Source of the DNA: Pandoraea terrigena
GTDB taxonomy: Bacteria > Pseudomonadota > Gammaproteobacteria > Burkholderiales > Burkholderiaceae
NCBI RefSeq assembly: GCF_902459705.1
Contig: NZ_CABPRU010000005.1
Location: forward strand, 310,001 to 374,000
Reading direction: 5' to 3'
DNA length: 64,000 nucleotides
Shown here: positions 8,758-18,500 of the stretch, piece by piece
Position numbering within the stretch: the stretch's first letter is position 1
Layout: each line of letters opens with the position of its first letter
Position numbers and translations under genes: made by a program
Notes under the pieces: generated by a model
What the model saw: only the letters and a program-made list of their open reading frames with translations
Told to the model about the DNA's origin: nothing
Databases searched by the model: none

Positions 8758-10683
8758 TCAGGTCGGTCTTTCTGCGCTGCCGAACAACGCACCGATGACG
8801 CCACGTAACGCTTCCGCCAACCGGGGATCGATGCCCGGTGTCGATGCCGCCGGCATCGCCGGCACCGGACCACCGTGCCGCAGTGCCGCCGCCATGCGCG
8901 TGAGCACCGCCGCGCCCGGATGCATCCCGGCGTCGTGAGCCTCCGCCTGAGGGACTGTGTCGGTGATCGCATTGGCCACCCGCTCCAATCCCGCCAGCGC
9001 CGGCCACCACCGCGCCGCACAGCGACTGACCAACGGCGGCTCCGACAACGCCCGCTGCAACGCAATGCGCGCATCGTCAAGCGCCTTGTAGGCCGCCCGT
9101 CGCGCGCCGAACGCCGCATCGCCGTCACGAGTGTCGGCCAGCGCCGCATAGCGACCCAGCGCCTCGAGCGCCGTGGCAACGCGTTCGTTCAGTTGACGCC
9201 GCTCCCACTTGGCCCACGGCAAATAGCCCACGAGCAACACGATCGCGCACGCGGCCACGGCGTCAACGAATCGCGCAAGGGCAATGCCCTGACTGCCAGG
9301 CTGCAAGGCGCCCATCACCAACATCAGAATCGGCAACAGCAAGGCGCTGAACAACCCGTAGTTGCGACGCAATGCCCACGGCAGGGACGCTGCAAGCGGG
9401 ACAAGCACCGCAAGACTCACCCAGCCGTTACGATCGATGGCGACGACGGCCGCCGAGACAGCGACGCCAATAATGCTGCCTATGCCACTCTGCAACGCGC
9501 GGGCGAACACGGAGCCATAGTTCGGCTTGAAGATGATCACGACGATGAGCGGTACCCAATACGACCGCGGCAGTGCCGTGAGGGCAATGAAGATTTGCGC
9601 GACCAGCACGCACACGCCAATACGCAGCAGGTACCGCCATACGTCAGGCCAAGGCCACTTCGGGATCCATTGCGGCACGGCGGTGACGCGTGCCCGATGA
9701 CGCGCCAAGGCAACCAGGGGCGCTTCGGCCGCATGCACGATCCCGGTCAGCAACGGCTCGGCGCGGTGCAACGCCGCGGCGAGCGCGGGCGCCCGGTGGT
9801 CTTTCGCCACTAACACGGCCGCCTCGACGTCGACAGGCCGGTCTCGTGCAATATGCCGGGCGATACCGTACAGCGCGCGCCCGAGTGGCGCGGGAAGCGG
9901 CTGGCCGCCTTGTATGAGGGCGATGACGGCCGAGGTGATCGGCTCCGCCGCGAGGACCTGGGCTGCGCGGCGTTCGAGGACTTCCCACCCGCCAGCCGTG
10001 CTCGCACGCGCCGTCAAGAGGGTATCGTAGGCGGCGGCAATGGCGTTCTCGAGCGAGCGGCGCGCGAGCCTTACGCGCGGCGTGCCGCTCGCATCGAGCA
10101 CGTTGGCGAGCTGTTGGTAGATCGCGGCGACGGCGTCGCGCTCGGCCGCGCCCGGGTGCCGCAACCAGTGAACCGCCATGAGCAGCACGCCGAAGACGCC
10201 GCCCGCCGCGAGCAGCAGCGGCGCTCGCCATTCGGGCGGTGGAAGGGCAAGGCCCCAGCCGACGATGAGGTAGACGGCGCCCTGCAGGGTCGCGGCAGAC
10301 GCGACGTTGCCGAATGTGCCGATGAAACTGAGCAGCAGTATGGCCACTTGCAGAAGCCCATGCGCGGCCCACGGGTGCGACACGCCGATGTCGTGGATGA
10401 GCATGCCGGCGTAAAAGCCTGCGACGCCGGTGGCGACGGTGAGCAGGATGGAGCGTGCCCGCGCGCGATACGGGCCGGTTCGGTCGCCGGTGATGGCGGG
10501 CAGTGCACCGAGTGCAATGAGCGATGCGTCGGCACCCTGTCCAATGGCCGCACCGATGGCGGTGGGCACGGCAACACAGAGCGCCGCGTGTACGGCGTCC
10601 CAGCGCGAGAACGCCACGGGTTCGAGTCGCACCAGCCGCGACATCCACGCGACGCGGCGACCAGGATCTGGCGGGGAGGGCAT
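8758..10683 (-). CDS. FUSC family membrane protein (aromatic-acid exporter type)
   Basis: This 641-residue inner-membrane protein has the duplicated layout of FUSC/AaeB-type exporters. An N-terminal block of helices (about residues 15-160) is followed by a cytoplasmic domain. A second helix block (about 330-470) contains LPRSYWVPLIVVIIFKPNYG, a segment typical of the family, and a cytoplasmic tail closes the protein. Family members export aromatic acids or other small organic molecules, or contribute to envelope stress resistance. No AaeA-type adaptor lies next to it. ATG 10683 is chosen near the first conserved helix; ATG 10644 is possible, and neither has a clear ribosome site. The HAD gene ends 20 bp upstream on the same strand, so the two may form an operon. 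Confidence 0.82.
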   Translation of the reverse strand: MPSPPDPGRRVAWMSRLVRLEPVAFSRWDAVHAALCVAVPTAIGAAIGQGADASLIALGALPAITGDRTGPYRARARSILLTVATGVAGFYAGMLIHDIGVSHPWAAHGLLQVAILLLSFIGTFGNVASAATLQGAVYLIVGWGLALPPPEWRAPLLLAAGGVFGVLLMAVHWLRHPGAAERDAVAAIYQQLANVLDASGTPRVRLARRSLENAIAAAYDTLLTARASTAGGWEVLERRAAQVLAAEPITSAVIALIQGGQPLPAPLGRALYGIARHIARDRPVDVEAAVLVAKDHRAPALAAALHRAEPLLTGIVHAAEAPLVALARHRARVTAVPQWIPKWPWPDVWRYLLRIGVCVLVAQIFIALTALPRSYWVPLIVVIIFKPNYGSVFARALQSGIGSIIGVAVSAAVVAIDRNGWVSLAVLVPLAASLPWALRRNYGLFSALLLPILMLVMGALQPGSQGIALARFVDAVAACAIVLLVGYLPWAKWERRQLNERVATALEALGRYAALADTRDGDAAFGARRAAYKALDDARIALQRALSEPPLVSRCAARWWPALAGLERVANAITDTVPQAEAHDAGMHPGAAVLTRMAAALRHGGPVPAMPAASTPGIDPRLAEALRGVIGALFGSAERPT

Positions 10684-10703
10684 GCGCGGACGATCGGCTG
10701 CGG

Positions 10704-11354
10704 TCAGGACGCGCGCTGCGATGCAGCGGCATCCGGCAGTGGCATCAGCTTGCCCTGACCGCGAATCCAGGCGTAATCGGCGCGCTCGGCCATCTCCTTG
10801 TCGCCCCGGCTGTCGCCGTACACGAACAGCACGCGCGGCGGCGACGCCGCCCACCAGGCTTCGAGACGCCGCATTTTCTCCGGTCCCCAGCAATTGGGCT
10901 CGGCGAACTGGCCAACGAACCGGCCGACTTCGTCATAGGCCAACTCGGTGCTGAGCACGGCATCGAATCCGACCGAGGCGGCCCATAGGCGCAGGTACAA
11001 GCCGGGCGAGGCGCTGACCAGCACGACGCGGTGACCCATCGCACGGTGCTGCCGCAATCGCGCAAGCATCTCGGGACGAAGCAGGCTGGGCAGACGCTGC
11101 GCGATGAACCGTTGTGCGTCGTACTCGAGCTGCGCGCGTGTGCGTGCGCCCAGCGACGCGCGCAGGAACGCGGCCTTGGCGGTGCCCCGGTCAACGACGC
11201 GCAACGCCGCGCCGATCAGCCACGGCGAAGCGAGCAGAGCGCCGGCCAGGAAGCGCGGTGTGCCGACCGTGGCGCGCACGAAGACGCGCAGCGTGTCGGT
11301 GGTGGAAATCGTGCCGTCGAAATCGAAGGCGGCGACGATGGAGGTGTCTCGCAT
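10704..11354 (-). CDS. HAD-IB family phosphatase
   Basis: This 216-residue soluble hydrolase belongs to HAD subfamily IB (SerB/CicA-like). Motif I is AAFDFDGTIS at residues 8-17, where the first Asp is the phosphoryl acceptor. Motif II is VLVSASPGLYL and motif III/IV is VYGDSRGDKEM. The cap is the small helical C1 type. Family members dephosphorylate small molecules such as phosphoserine, glycerol phosphates or lipid headgroups; the substrate is unknown here. It is followed 20 bp later by the FUSC gene and preceded 6 bp upstream by bcsR on the same strand, so bcsR, the HAD gene and the FUSC gene may share a transcript. Confidence 0.85.
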   Translation of the reverse strand: MRDTSIVAAFDFDGTISTTDTLRVFVRATVGTPRFLAGALLASPWLIGAALRVVDRGTAKAAFLRASLGARTRAQLEYDAQRFIAQRLPSLLRPEMLARLRQHRAMGHRVVLVSASPGLYLRLWAASVGFDAVLSTELAYDEVGRFVGQFAEPNCWGPEKMRRLEAWWAASPPRVLFVYGDSRGDKEMAERADYAWIRGQGKLMPLPDAAASQRAS

Positions 11355-11360
11355 GCGCGT

Positions 11361-11654
11361 TCAGTTCGCGTTCGATGGCGGCGCGGCATCGAGCACCGCC
11401 GACGCCGCACAGCGTGAGTCAGCGAAGGCGACCAGGTGCGGCCAGCGCTCGCAGGCCTGTCGATTGGCAACGATCGCTTGTTCGTCGAGATATCCGGGCA
11501 GCGCATCGGCCCCGACGACTTCGCGCAACCGATCGATATCCGACGGATAACGACGCTCGATCATTGCGTCGGCCGCTTGCAGATTGGGCGTGACGGGTGT
11601 CATGGGTAATGTGGCCGTGGCAGATGCGGGTTCGGTCTGTCTCATGCGAGGCAT
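11361..11654 (-). CDS. bcsR: BcsR-like cellulose biosynthesis protein
   Basis: This 97-residue protein has a disordered N-terminus and a C-terminal half matching the CBP_BcsR family. Its pattern is DIDRLREVVG, then a polar stretch, then ACERWPHLVAFA, comparable to the RWPLLAEFA tail of enterobacterial BcsR. In E. coli, BcsR pairs with BcsQ at the inner-membrane cellulose synthase complex and is needed for secretion. Here it is divergent from bcsB across 277 bp rather than sitting beside bcsQ. The start is uncertain: ATG 11654 and 11645 both lack a good ribosome site, and a TATACA box just upstream could be a -10 element. Identity is fairly secure from motif plus locus. Confidence 0.72.
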   Translation of the reverse strand: MPRMRQTEPASATATLPMTPVTPNLQAADAMIERRYPSDIDRLREVVGADALPGYLDEQAIVANRQACERWPHLVAFADSRCAASAVLDAAPPSNAN

Positions 11655-11821
11655 TGTATAGGGGCCTTGGGGCCAGGGCAATTTCGCTGTCGGCCGGTCA
11701 GCCGGTGCACCAGGTGAGTGGTGGCGCATGACCAACGTTCGCTTGATCACGCAGGCGGGGCAGGCTAGCATGGGGCATGCACCGCTTTCAGACGGATGCG
11801 CAGCGCTGTCCCGCCGGACCT

Positions 11822-11871
11822 GGGCAATCTTAGGATTGCCCGACAACGACGTGGTGAGACGTCGGGCCTTT
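11822..11871 (+). promoter_or_regulatory. Structured bcs leader (two hairpins)
   Basis: GGGCAATC-TTAG-GATTGCCC (11822-11841) is an 8-bp perfect hairpin. The following GCCCGAC pairs with GTCGGGC about 20 nt later, with inner ACGT/ACGT pairing. The two stems share the CCC at 11839-11841, so they could be mutually exclusive. They lie 60-110 bp before bcsB, in its likely 5' UTR. I could not match them to a c-di-GMP riboswitch. Confidence 0.4.
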
Positions 11872-11931
11872 CGGGCAAGCCTTGTGTGAGAGCGGCAACA
11901 ATGCAGCACAAGAACAGATGAGGCATTGCAT

Positions 11932-14295
11932 ATGCAGCTTCGAGCGTCTTGGTCGCGTTACAAGAAAATTTCCGCCATCTGTCTGATAGCCGCCGCAGCG
12001 ATGGACCTCGCAGGTCCCCGGCTTGCGGCGGCGGCGCCCGCGCCAGGCCGGGCAAGTCGAGCGCCGGCGTCCCAGGGCACGGCTGTCGCGGCGGGCGCCG
12101 CGCCAGGCGCAAGCGCATCGCAGGACCCGTCGGGCAACCCCGCAGCGCTCGTGCCGACACCGCCCGGTTCCCGTCAGCGCACGGTCACGTTTGCCCAGTT
12201 GGGACAGACTGAAGGATTACGATTGCGCGGCACTGAAGGGTCGGGCGACGTCAACTTCGGAATCCGACTCGATCGGACCGTCGCCTCGGCGTTGTTGCGG
12301 CTGCGCTACACCTATTCGCCGGCACTGATCCCCGATCTCTCGCAGCTCAAGATATTCCTGAATGAAGAGTTGATCGCCACGTTGCCGTTCAACAAGCAGG
12401 ACGGCGGCAAGCCGCTCGTGCGCGACATCGCGCTGGACCCGCGCTTGCTCTCGGGCTTCAACCGCGTGCGGCTGGTGCTGATCGGGCACTACACGATGGA
12501 GTGCGAGGATCCGATGCATTCCAGCCTGTGGGCGGACATCAGTCCGCAGAGCGAGATCGTCACTAGCACGCAGCCGCTTACGCTGCGCAACGATCTGGCC
12601 ACGCTGCCCGCTCCGTTCTTCGACCGCCACGATAACCGCGACCAGTCGATTCCGTTCGTCTTCGGTGCACCACCATCGCTCGCCGTGGTGCATGCCGCCG
12701 GTGTCGTGGCCACGTGGGCAGGCGCGATCGGCGACTATCGCCGTACACGCTTCCCGGTTAGCGTGAAGACACTGCCGTCGAAGCACGCCATCGTGTTCGT
12801 CACGAACGACACGATGTTGCCCGGGCTTGATTTGCCGAAGGTCGACGCCCCGACGCTGCGGATGATGTCCAACCCGGACGATCCGTCGCTCAAGTTGCTC
12901 GTCGTTCAGGGGCGCGACGCGAAGGACCTGGAGACGGCCGCGCTTGCGCTCGTCTCGGGACGCGCCGCGCTGTCGGGCGATGCCATGCGTATCGATGCAC
13001 TCACTCCGATGCCGCCGCGCGCAGCCTACGACGCACCCCGATGGGTTCGCACGGACCGGCCCGTGAAGTTCGGCGAACTGGTCGACAATCCGGGCGACCT
13101 GCAAGCGAGCGGTTATACGCCGTGGCCGATCCGCCTTCGGCTCAACCTGCCCGCCGATCTGCTCACGTGGCAGAACACGGGCGTGCCGATGGACCTGAAG
13201 TATCGCTACACGCCGCCGGTCAAGCCTGACGATTCGTCGATGAGCGTGTCGATCAACGATCAGTTCGTGCGTGCCTATCGTCTGCGTGCGTCGGGCACAA
13301 GTACCGACACGAGCCACATGCTGGTGGAGTTGCTCTCCGACGGCACCATGGCCGATCGCAAGGAGGTGCGTATCCCCGCCTTCCAGGTGGCGTCGCGCAA
13401 CGCGCTGTCGTTCCAGTTCGCGATGGAGCCGCACAAGGAAGGGATGTGCAGCCAGACGATCACTCACGCGGCACGCTCTGCGATCGACGCCGATTCGACC
13501 ATCGATTTCAGCGGCCTGCCGCACTATGCCGAGATGCCGAACCTGAGCTTCTTCGTCGGCAGCGGATTCCCATTCACGAAGTACGCCGATCTTGCGCAGA
13601 CGGCCGTCGTGATGTCGAAGACGCCGGACACGTCGGAACTCGAAACCGTCTTCGCGACGCTCGGCCAGTTTGGCCGTTCGACCGGCGTCTATGCCGATCG
13701 CTTCGACGTGCTCGACACGACGCAGACCGATCGTTTCAAAGATCGTGACCTGCTGATGGTCGGCGGCAAGGACGTGGCGGACCTGCTGGTCAAGTGGGGC
13801 AAGAATCTGCCGCTGATCATCGACCAGACGCGCCGCGTGATGACCGCCCAGCCGCAGGCCTCGCGGGAGGATGGTGCGATCGGTTCGGCGCTTGCGGCAA
13901 GTCCCGTTGGCCCGGCCCGCATGGAGGCATTGTCCAAGGGACCGCTCGCGGCACTCGTCGGATTCGAGTCGCCGGTGAGCCGCTCGCGGTCGGTGGTGGC
14001 GATCAATGCGTCGAGCGACGACGCGTTGCTCAGCGTGGTCGATGCCATCGACGACAACGCCCGACGGGCGGAGATCCATGGCGATCTGGCCGTGTTCAGC
14101 GGCGATCGCGCCGAATCGTTCCGGCTTGGTCAACGCTACTTCGTGGGCGATGTGAGCTGGTGGACCCGCATTCGGTACCATCTTTCGAGTCATCCGATTC
14201 TGGTGGGGCTGGTCGCGTTGCTGGCGGCATTCGCGATTGCGCTCAAGGGCTTCGGCTGGTTGCAGCGCCGTGCCGCGCGACGTCTGGAGCAGTGA
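11932..14295 (+). CDS. bcsB: Cellulose synthase regulatory subunit BcsB
   Basis: BcsB is the periplasmic subunit that forms the inner-membrane cellulose synthase with BcsA and guides the nascent glucan across the periplasm. This 787-residue copy has an N-terminal signal or anchor helix (about 12-35) and an Ala/Pro-rich linker. Next come alternating jelly-roll carbohydrate-binding and flavodoxin-like domains, including LVLIGHYTMECEDPMHSSLW and KEGMCSQTITHA. A single C-terminal membrane helix (VGLVALLAAFAIALKGFGW) ends in basic residues, as in other BcsB proteins. ATG 11932 has GATGAGG 8 bases upstream. It is the first gene of the operon and abuts bcsZ; bcsA lies four genes later, whereas bcsA and bcsB are normally adjacent. 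Confidence 0.95.
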   Translation: MQLRASWSRYKKISAICLIAAAAMDLAGPRLAAAAPAPGRASRAPASQGTAVAAGAAPGASASQDPSGNPAALVPTPPGSRQRTVTFAQLGQTEGLRLRGTEGSGDVNFGIRLDRTVASALLRLRYTYSPALIPDLSQLKIFLNEELIATLPFNKQDGGKPLVRDIALDPRLLSGFNRVRLVLIGHYTMECEDPMHSSLWADISPQSEIVTSTQPLTLRNDLATLPAPFFDRHDNRDQSIPFVFGAPPSLAVVHAAGVVATWAGAIGDYRRTRFPVSVKTLPSKHAIVFVTNDTMLPGLDLPKVDAPTLRMMSNPDDPSLKLLVVQGRDAKDLETAALALVSGRAALSGDAMRIDALTPMPPRAAYDAPRWVRTDRPVKFGELVDNPGDLQASGYTPWPIRLRLNLPADLLTWQNTGVPMDLKYRYTPPVKPDDSSMSVSINDQFVRAYRLRASGTSTDTSHMLVELLSDGTMADRKEVRIPAFQVASRNALSFQFAMEPHKEGMCSQTITHAARSAIDADSTIDFSGLPHYAEMPNLSFFVGSGFPFTKYADLAQTAVVMSKTPDTSELETVFATLGQFGRSTGVYADRFDVLDTTQTDRFKDRDLLMVGGKDVADLLVKWGKNLPLIIDQTRRVMTAQPQASREDGAIGSALAASPVGPARMEALSKGPLAALVGFESPVSRSRSVVAINASSDDALLSVVDAIDDNARRAEIHGDLAVFSGDRAESFRLGQRYFVGDVSWWTRIRYHLSSHPILVGLVALLAAFAIALKGFGWLQRRAARRLEQ

Positions 14296-15519
14296 ATGAC
14301 ACGTGCGGATGGTACGGGCCGGCGCCGTCGTGACGTGTTGCGTGCGCTCGCCGCATGCAGTGCGTTGCCGATGCTCGGTGGTCTGGCGCGCGATGCGCAC
14401 GGCGCGCCGGCGATGGCTGCGTCCGCGCCCACGACGGCCGGGGGGACGTGCGCCCCAGTCAACTGGCCGGACTGGGCACGTTTCAAGGCAAGTTTCCTGA
14501 GCGACGACGGGCGTGTGATCGATCGCAGCATGGGCGATCAGCGCACGGTGTCGGAGGGCCAGGCCTATGCTTTGACCTTCGCGCTGATCGCCAACGATCG
14601 CGCCACATTCGACACGGTGCTCGACTGGACCGCCAACAACCTCGCGCAGGGCGATCTGACCGCCCAGTTGCCCGCGTGGCTCTGGGGCAAGCAGGACGAT
14701 GGGCAGTGGGGCGTGCTCGACCGTAACCCGGCGAGCGACGCCGACATGTGGATCGCCTACGCGCTGGGCGAGGCGGGACGGTTGTGGAACGTGCGGCGCT
14801 ATACGGCGCTGGGTGCTCTCGTCGCGCGTCGTATCGCGGCGCAGGCGACCGACTTTATCCCGGGCCTTGGGCGCACGCTGCTACCGGCGCCGGTCGGCTT
14901 TCATCCTGCAATAGACCTGTGGCGGCTCAATCCCAGCTATGTGCCGATGCAGGTGGTGCGATATCTGGCGGGGCGTTTTCCCGAGAGTGGCTGGGCGCAA
15001 CTGATCTCGTCGTCACGTAAGCAAATCTCGTTGACGGCGCCGCCGCTGGGGTTCGTCCCGGAATGGGCAATGTACCGCGCGGGCCGCGGATTCGAGATCG
15101 ATCCGGACACGAAGGGTGAGGGCAGCTACAACGCGATTCGCGTGTATCTGTGGGCCGGCATGCTCGCGCCGGACAGCGATGACCTTCACGCGTTGATGCA
15201 CACGTTCGGCGGCATGCTGCGGTATGTCGCGGCCCACGGCGCCCCGCCCGAGCGGGTCAATACGCGCGATGGCACCGCCAATCAGGTCGGTGGCGCCGGC
15301 TTTTCCGCGGCCCTGGTGCCGTTGCTTCATGCGGTGGGCGATACTGCGCACGCGCAGGTGCAAGTCGCGCGCGCGCGGGGGCTCGAAGCGCAATCGGCGC
15401 CGGGCTACTACAGTTCGGTGCTCTCGTTGTTCGGTCTCGGCTGGTACGACGGACGCTTCCGTTTTGCCGCCGACGGCACGTTGCGGGTGCCATGGGAGGC
15501 GACTTGCGCAACACGCTGA
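14296..15519 (+). CDS. bcsZ: Periplasmic cellulase BcsZ (GH8)
   Basis: BcsZ is a family 8 endo-1,4-beta-glucanase that trims cellulose in the periplasm and is needed for normal polymer export. The 407-residue protein begins with an RRRRD stretch and a hydrophobic segment (about 14-32), which resembles a Tat signal more than a standard Sec signal. The catalytic acid Glu is in TVSEGQAYAL, near residue 87. Further GH8 features are NPASDADMWIAYAL and WRLNPSYVPMQ. The start codon follows the bcsB stop directly, and the 3' end overlaps bcsC by 28 bp, so translation is probably coupled. Confidence 0.94.
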   Translation: MTRADGTGRRRRDVLRALAACSALPMLGGLARDAHGAPAMAASAPTTAGGTCAPVNWPDWARFKASFLSDDGRVIDRSMGDQRTVSEGQAYALTFALIANDRATFDTVLDWTANNLAQGDLTAQLPAWLWGKQDDGQWGVLDRNPASDADMWIAYALGEAGRLWNVRRYTALGALVARRIAAQATDFIPGLGRTLLPAPVGFHPAIDLWRLNPSYVPMQVVRYLAGRFPESGWAQLISSSRKQISLTAPPLGFVPEWAMYRAGRGFEIDPDTKGEGSYNAIRVYLWAGMLAPDSDDLHALMHTFGGMLRYVAAHGAPPERVNTRDGTANQVGGAGFSAALVPLLHAVGDTAHAQVQVARARGLEAQSAPGYYSSVLSLFGLGWYDGRFRFAADGTLRVPWEATCATR

Positions 15520-18500
15520 TTCGCTCCGCGTGTCTGACCTGTGTGCTGATGGCAGCGGGCGGCGCTCCCGCGCGTGCCGCGTCGGGCCCGGGCGTGAGCC
15601 GCCAAGCGGATGCCGTGGCCATGAATCGTGATGTGAGCCGCCTGCTCGCAAGCGCTTCGCTCTGGCATGCCCGCCATCGCAACGATCTTGCTCGCGCTGC
15701 GCTGGAAAAGGCATTGCTCGTGCAACCGGAGCAGCCTGACGTGTTGTCGCTGCTAGGTCAGATTGAGATTGAAGAGAACCATCCGCAGCAGGCGAACAAG
15801 GCGTTGCAGACGTTGCGCGCACGGTATCCGAACGCCCCCGCCACGAGCGCGCTGGCCGATGTGATCCGAGTGAACACCGTCGACAAGTCCCGCATGGCGC
15901 GCGCGCGTTTGCTGCAGCGCAGTGGACAGGCCGATGCGGCCTTCGCGCAATACCAGGCGCTGTTTCCCGACGGCCCGCCCAGTGGCGATCTCGGCGTCGA
16001 GTACTTCCGCGCTCAGGCCAACGCCACCCACGGTTGGCCGGCGGCGCAACGAGGACTGGCGGCGCTTGCGAAGGACTCGCCCAGCGATTCGCGTGCGTCG
16101 CAGTCGTTGGCCGAGTTGATGATCGACCGCCCGGCGAGCCGCCTGGCGGGCACGCGCATGGTGGCGGAACTGGCCGCGCGGCCGGATGCTGATCTGAACA
16201 CCTTGCTGCCGCTCTGGCAGAAGGGCCTGTCCCGGGCTGACGGCGATCTGGCCTGGCTGCCGCTCTATCAGCGCTATCTTGCGCTCTCGCCCAACGACAC
16301 CGACATTCGCGCCGCGTACGACAAACTCAACGCGCAGGAGGCGGCGCGCATGCGGATGCGCAACGACCCGGCATATCAAGCGCGGCAGGCGGGCATCAAA
16401 GCGCTCGACCAGGGGCGGCTGAGCGATGCCCAGAGGTCACTCGATGCCGCCCGCGCCAAACGTCCCGACGACGGCGAACTGCTCGGATCGCTGGGGCTGG
16501 TCAAGATGCGTCAAGGCGATCACAAAGCGGCGCAGGCACTGTTTTCACAGGCGCTGCACAAGGATCCGGCGAACGCGCACAAGTGGCGCTCGCTGCTCCA
16601 GACGTCGCGATTCTGGGGGGCGCTGGCCGACGCGCGCAGCGCCCGCGACGCCGGTCACCTCGCCGAGGCCGATCGGCTTGTGCGCAGCGCCCTGGCCAGC
16701 GATCCGCGCAATCCCGATGGCCTGGCGTTGCTGGGCGACATTGCGCTCGACGACAAGCGCGACGATGACGCCGAGCGGCTCTTCCAGCAGGCGCTCGAGA
16801 TCGAGCCGGATAACGACGTGGCATTGCGCGGTCTGATCACGTTGTATTCGCGTCAGCAGCGCCGCGCCGAGTTGGCCCGCTTGCTCGGCGATTTGCGGCA
16901 CCGGTTCCCGCACGACAAGGCGCGCTTCGACAAGGCCGAGGCCGCGGCCCTGTCCGATGACGCCGAGCGCGAGACGGCCCAAGGCCACAACGGCCCGGCG
17001 CTCGCGGCGTTGGAGCGCGCCGTCACGCTCGACCCGGGCAATGCCTGGACACGCTACTCGCTCGCCAGCCTCTACCGGAAGCTGCGTTTGCCGCAGATCG
17101 GTCGCGACGTGATGGCCGAAGGCTTGCGCCAGCCGCTCCCGCCCGACGACCGTGCGCAGATGTTGTATGCGCAGGCCCTCTATCTGAATGTCATCGACGA
17201 CGAGGCCGGGGCCCGCGCCGCGCTCGCGCAAATTCCGGCCGCGAACGTCACACCGTCGATCCGGCGCCTGCGGACGACACTCGCCATTCGCGACACGGCG
17301 CGTCTGGCCCGAGAAGCGCATGCTGCGGGCGACGATGCCCAGAGCGAGCGCCGCTATGCCGAGGCCTTGGCGATGGCCGGCGATGACCCGGAGCTGATCG
17401 GTGAAGTCGCGCGCGCACATGTGGCGGCGGGGCAGCCCGAGACGGGGCTGGCGCTCATGCGCGACTGGCTCGCGGCGCACGCCGACAAGCCACCGCCAGA
17501 GGCGCAATTGCGCTACGCCGAATTGCTCGATACGGCGGAACGCGATACGGCACTCGGCACGTTCCTGGCGGGCATCGATCCTGCCACGCTCGGCGCGGAT
17601 CAACGCGCCGAATGGCAGGATTTGCAGGATCGTCTCGCCCTGCGCGAGGCTGATCGCGCACGGGCGTTGGGCGACTTCACGAAGGCGCGCGACAAGCTCG
17701 ATCCGTTGCTCTCGCGGCAACCGCCCGATAAACGTGCGCAGTCGATGCTGGGCGACCTCTATTTCGACGAGCGCCGCTTCGACGACGCGCGCAAGATCGC
17801 GCAAGCGCAACTCCGGCAGGACCCGAACGATCAGGACGCGCGCCTCTCGCTTGTCCGCGTGCTCTACGAGATGCAGGACGACGCGGCAGCCAACCGAGAA
17901 CTCGATCGCGCACTGGCCGAGGCCTCGCCCGACGACGTCTGGACGCAACTCGCCGCGGTGCGGCGGCTCACGGCGATGCAACGGTTCGACGAAGCCATTG
18001 CGCTCACCGACAAGCTGCGCGCGCAATTCCCGGATACGCCGGCCGTGACCGTGCAGCGCGGACGCATCGCGCAGTCGCAGCGTCATTACCCGGCGGCGAA
18101 GGGATGGTACGACCAGGCGCGCAAGGAGGAAATCGTGCAGGGCGCGCTGCCGGGCTATGACGGCATGACGTCGGCCGAGTCGGCCATCGACTCGCTCGAA
18201 GCGCGCCGTAACAGCTATGTCGCGGCGGGTTACGAAATCGACGAGAAGAAGGGCGACGGCGGCATCTCGATGTTCAACGCCCGCGCCGTGCCGGTGTACG
18301 GCCAGTACGCGGTCGGTTACGACGGCCATGTGTTTGCCCAGACCGACTACGTCAGCGCGGACGCCGGCGACTTGCCGCTCAACGGCACGTCGGAGTTCGG
18401 CACGTTGCCACTGCTTGATGTGCCCGCATTCCGGGCCGCCAATCCCGGTGTGCAGAGCGACTACGGCACGAAGCGCCAGAAGGCTCACGGGCAGGCACTC

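Noticed and set aside
11822-11871. c-di-GMP-I riboswitch before bcsB
   Set aside because: The conserved GEMM core elements and tetraloop/receptor features are not visible; only generic hairpins are.
12217-14400. 727-codon open frame on the minus strand opposite bcsB
   Set aside because: It is antisense to a gene with clear BcsB motifs. High GC content removes stop codons from the opposite strand; it has no ribosome site or recognisable domain.
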